Under the pieces are notes generated by a model, which was not told the origin of the DNA, did not search any database, and was given only the letters and a program-made list of their open reading frames with translations. From NIC37A-2 sp050289625 (GTDB lineage Bacteria; Myxococcota_A; Polyangia; Polyangiales; Polyangiaceae): a stretch of 7,869 nucleotides of DNA. Positions 5,690-7,869 of this stretch are shown here, one piece after another. Every line of letters begins with the position of its first letter. Position 1 is the stretch's first letter. The stretch lies in contig JBNKGC010000250.1 of the NCBI GenBank assembly GCA_050289625.1, positions 1 through 7,869 of the forward strand. The letters are read 5' to 3'. The position numbers and the translations under genes were made by a program.

Positions 5690-6454
5690 CTATAGCGATC
5701 GAGAGGCGCCTGCGGGAGGCTCGCTCGATAGGTCGTCAATATCCTGCAGGAGAGCTCGAAGGAGCGCCTCGACGAGAACGCGGCCTTTGTCGGCGGTGGC
5801 TCGGGTCGGATCACCCCAAGCACCGGTCTCCGAGGGGACGCCGAAGAGCCGTGTCGGATCGCGGGTGAGCGGTCCGGGCCGGTCGGGGGCGAGCTCGGGG
5901 CGAGCGAGCTCGAGGTGCACGACGTCGGGTGAGAGCTCGAGCATCATCGAGGTTTCCCCTTCGTCAGCATGGCTACCGAAGGGTTGCTCCAAGATTCGAG
6001 TGCGCGCCTCCGAAAGCATCGCGTGGGGCTCGCTGAAGGCGAAGAGCAACCCGTCTCGACGCAGCTCGTTCTGTGCCTGACGCAGCGGACCCAGCGTGCT
6101 GATGCCGGTGTTGAGGACGTAGAAGCGACGGGCGCCGTGGCGCGCGAGAGACCGGCAGACGTCGACGACCAGTGCGCGCTGCGTGCTCGGCGAAATGCTG
6201 GTCGAGCCGGGATAGTCCACGAAGGCCGGGTAGAAGCCGTAGGTGAGGGTGGGCAGTACGAGGACGTCCCGCGCGGCACGGACCCGCTCGGCCAATCTTT
6301 CGGCGAGGATTTGGTCGTTGGCGAGGGGTAGGTGCAGACCGTGCTCCTTGGCACCGGCACCGAGCGGCCAGAGGATCACTCGGTCATTGGTCAGAAGCGG
6401 GGCGGCCTCCGCCCAGCTGAGCTCGCCAAGCCAATTACCCGCGGCGGGGGACAT
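5690..6454 (-). CDS. Creatininase-family amidohydrolase, divergent active-site motifs
   Basis: This 254-residue protein belongs to the creatininase superfamily of cytoplasmic metal-dependent amidohydrolases. Members act on creatinine, formamidopyrimidines or the mycofactocin precursor peptide, among others. Supporting motifs are WPLGAGAKEHGLHLPLANDQ (29-48), LPTLTYGFYPAFVDYPGSTS (67-86) and SHADEGETSMMLELSPDVV (161-179), the counterpart of the family HAGE.ETS motif. His38, Asp47, His162 and a Glu in 165-167 can account for metal ligands. Two departures stand out: the usual E-x-H pair reads K-E-H here, and the NGHGGN loop is replaced by LNTGIST (114-120). I recall a similar sub-branch in other bacteria, so this may be a clade trait rather than decay. 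The substrate is unknown. The start ATG lies 20 nt inside the 3' end of qmcA, in another frame, and the stop is 8 nt before the exonuclease III gene, so all are probably cotranslated. Confidence 0.85.
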   Translation of the reverse strand: MSPAAGNWLGELSWAEAAPLLTNDRVILWPLGAGAKEHGLHLPLANDQILAERLAERVRAARDVLVLPTLTYGFYPAFVDYPGSTSISPSTQRALVVDVCRSLARHGARRFYVLNTGISTLGPLRQAQNELRRDGLLFAFSEPHAMLSEARTRILEQPFGSHADEGETSMMLELSPDVVHLELARPELAPDRPGPLTRDPTRLFGVPSETGAWGDPTRATADKGRVLVEALLRALLQDIDDLSSEPPAGASRSL

Positions 6455-7400
6455 CGGGCTTCAAGAGTTCGCGGATGGTTCCGAGGGTACCGAGAGCCGT
6501 CGAGGCTTCGTAAGGAATGAACACCTTGTCACCCGGGGATTGCGTGAATTCGCCGAACTTCTGCAGGTAGTCGGTGGCGATGAGGAACTGGGCGGTCAGC
6601 TCTTTTGCTCCCAGGGCGCTCTCCACCTGTTCGATTGCCGTGCGCCTTGCTTCGGCAACTTGACGGATCGCTTCGGCCTCGCCCTGGGCGCGCCGGATCG
6701 CAGCCTCGCGCTGCCCGTCGGCCAGATTGATCTGCTCCTGCTTGGTGCCCTCGGACCGGGCAATGCGAGCCTGCTTGTCGCCTTCGGCTTGGAGAACCTT
6801 GGCGCGCCTCTCTCGTTCCGCCTGCATCTGTTTTTCCATGGCCTGCTGGATGTCGCGAGGCGGCGTGATGTTGCGAAGTTCCACCCGGTTGACCTTCGTC
6901 CCCCACTTGTCGGTGGCCTCGTCGAGGATTTGCTTCAGCTTCGCATTGATGATGTCACGAGACGCCAGGGTCGCGTCGAGATCCATCTCGCCGATCACAT
7001 TGCGGAGGGAGGTCTGCGCCAGCTGTCCGACAGCCAACGGCAGATTGGCGATTTCGTAGGTAGCCTTCACCGGATCGATGATTTGGATGTAGAGCAGCGC
7101 GTCGATGTGAATCGACACGTTATCGCGGGTGATGACCGCTTGTTCGGGGACGTCGAGCACCGTCTCTCGCAGGTCGATGCGACGGGTCGGCGTGATCGCT
7201 CCGTGCGTCACCCAAACGACGTCCCGCGGGCGATCGAGGAAAGGCACGACGACGTTGAAGCCGCTTTGCAGCGTGCGTTCGTAGCGGCCGAGCCTCTCGA
7301 CGACCATGCACTCGCTCTGCTGAACCACCCGAAAGCCCGTGAAGATCAGCACGAGCCCGAAAAGCGAAAGAACGATGACGACGACCAAACCTGCGCTCAT
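6435..7400 (-). CDS. qmcA: SPFH/Band 7 membrane protein, QmcA (paraslipin) type
   Basis: The product (321 residues) is a stomatin/prohibitin-like scaffold that oligomerises on the cytoplasmic membrane. In E. coli QmcA is linked to membrane-protease quality control. Residues 4-24 form the single N-terminal membrane segment. The SPFH domain follows, with VVERLGRYERTLQSGFN (33-49), VVPFLDR, DVPEQAVITRDNVSIHIDA (83-101), YEIANL, SLRNVIGEMDLD (131-142) and EATDKWGTKVNRVELRNI (161-178). Residues 184-255 are a long charged Ala/Glu/Arg/Gln-rich coiled coil. The C-terminus has VFIPYEAS. Compared with E. coli QmcA as I remember it, there are about a dozen extra residues between FLDR and TVLDVP (58-79), a form also seen in other bacteria. 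The ATG overlaps the nfeD stop as ATGA, with an AAGGA site inside nfeD, a strong sign of coupled translation with its usual partner. Confidence 0.94.
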   Translation of the reverse strand: MSAGLVVVIVLSLFGLVLIFTGFRVVQQSECMVVERLGRYERTLQSGFNVVVPFLDRPRDVVWVTHGAITPTRRIDLRETVLDVPEQAVITRDNVSIHIDALLYIQIIDPVKATYEIANLPLAVGQLAQTSLRNVIGEMDLDATLASRDIINAKLKQILDEATDKWGTKVNRVELRNITPPRDIQQAMEKQMQAERERRAKVLQAEGDKQARIARSEGTKQEQINLADGQREAAIRRAQGEAEAIRQVAEARRTAIEQVESALGAKELTAQFLIATDYLQKFGEFTQSPGDKVFIPYEASTALGTLGTIRELLKPDVPRRG

Positions 7401-7834
7401 GATCCGTTTTCCTTCGTGGCAGCGACGACCACCTTGTTTCCTTCGGTGGCGATGATGAGGACACGGGCACCCACCTCGAAGGGTTGGTCGCTGACGGCCT
7501 GCCAGCTGTCACCGTAGAGCTTCACGTACCCTGCACCCGTCGCTGGGACGATCGCTTCGCTGACGACCGCGATCTTGCCGATCATGCCCGAGGCCGCAGT
7601 GGCGGGGGCCTTCTTTCGCAGTCGTGGCCAAACGACCTGCTGAAAGATCGCGAAAACGACGATGAGGTTGAACGCCAGGAGAGCCACGACCCCGGTCCAA
7701 CCGGGAATGAAGGGAGCCGCCGCCGCCGTGATCAAGAGGGCGATTCCGATCGGCAAGAGCACGAAATTCGTCGTGAAGATCTCCAAGATCGCGAACGCGA
7801 CCCCAGCGATGACCAAAATCTGCCACTTCTCCAC
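7397..7834 (-). CDS. nfeD: NfeD-family membrane protein (YbbK-type, short form)
   Basis: The product is a 145-residue partner of the SPFH protein encoded directly downstream. Short-form NfeD proteins carry no protease domain; they have an N-terminal membrane hairpin and a C-terminal OB fold that faces the cytoplasm or binds the SPFH scaffold. Here residues 5-20, 24-42 and 47-67 are hydrophobic and likely span the membrane. PRLRKK (70-75) is a positive-inside anchor. Residues 83-141 form the OB fold, with GMIGKIAVV, YVKLYGDSWQAVS and GARVLIIATEGNKVVV. The start is taken as GTG at 7834, because membrane segment 1 starts at once and the length is typical. The frame is open further upstream to the window edge but contains no ATG, GTG or TTG there. 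The ribosome site before the GTG is weak, so a start beyond the window is possible. The promoter of this four-gene unit is not in the window. Confidence 0.9.
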   Translation of the reverse strand: MEKWQILVIAGVAFAILEIFTTNFVLLPIGIALLITAAAAPFIPGWTGVVALLAFNLIVVFAIFQQVVWPRLRKKAPATAASGMIGKIAVVSEAIVPATGAGYVKLYGDSWQAVSDQPFEVGARVLIIATEGNKVVVAATKENGS

Positions 7835-7869
7835 GAAATCCGATTTCCGTCCGAGGCTCGACCCGCTCG

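Noticed and set aside
6243..7517. 424-residue plus-strand open frame opposite qmcA
   Set aside because: It is an antisense shadow: rich in Leu, Arg, Asp and His with no domain, and it runs across the qmcA-nfeD boundary. Both minus-strand genes are well supported.
1..7869. Search for CRISPR repeats, tRNA or rRNA, IS ends, attachment sites or toxin-antitoxin pairs
   Set aside because: By eye I found no regularly spaced repeats, cloverleaf-like sequence, transposase motif or small gene pair of that kind. Coding density and gene content look like ordinary chromosome.

Overview
The window is a GC-rich (roughly 60-65% by eye), gene-dense bacterial chromosomal segment of mostly housekeeping genes. 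I see no transposon, phage gene, CRISPR array, tRNA or rRNA. The host is probably a Gram-negative bacterium of the former Deltaproteobacteria (Myxococcota or a relative). This rests on a short Cys-containing lipoprotein-like product rich in Gly, Asp and Pro, class I PPK2, an actinobacterial-type MenB and codons ending mostly in G or C. That placement is an inference; a phylogeny of Gap or MenB would settle it.

Layout: (1) 1-539 (+), the 3' end of a class I polyphosphate kinase 2 gene. (2) 540-887, a 348-nt non-coding stretch that probably holds the gap promoter and a structured leader. (3) 888-1880 (+), glyceraldehyde-3-phosphate dehydrogenase, closed by a textbook intrinsic terminator. (4) 2064-3122 (+), a one-chain fusion of an ETHE1-type persulfide dioxygenase and a rhodanese. 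(5) 3123-3345, a convergent gap with several strong hairpins. (6) 3346-4236 (-), menB of the type that carries its own catalytic-site Asp, with a good sigma-70-like promoter. (7) 4472-4873 (+), a small, low-complexity putative lipoprotein, divergent from menB. (8) 4884-7834 (-), a tight four-gene unit transcribed nfeD, qmcA, creatininase-family hydrolase, exonuclease III, with junctions of -4, -20 and +8 nt. It enters from the right edge and runs tail-to-tail into the lipoprotein gene with only 10 nt between them.

The genes cover polyphosphate/ATP metabolism, glycolysis, sulfane-sulfur detoxification, menaquinone synthesis, membrane quality control and base-excision repair. I do not see an undescribed multi-gene system. 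The points most worth following up are the coupling of the NfeD/QmcA membrane pair to a divergent creatininase homologue and a DNA-repair nuclease, the altered metal-site motifs of that creatininase homologue, the persulfide dioxygenase-rhodanese fusion, and the hairpins in the gap leader and the convergent intergenic region.
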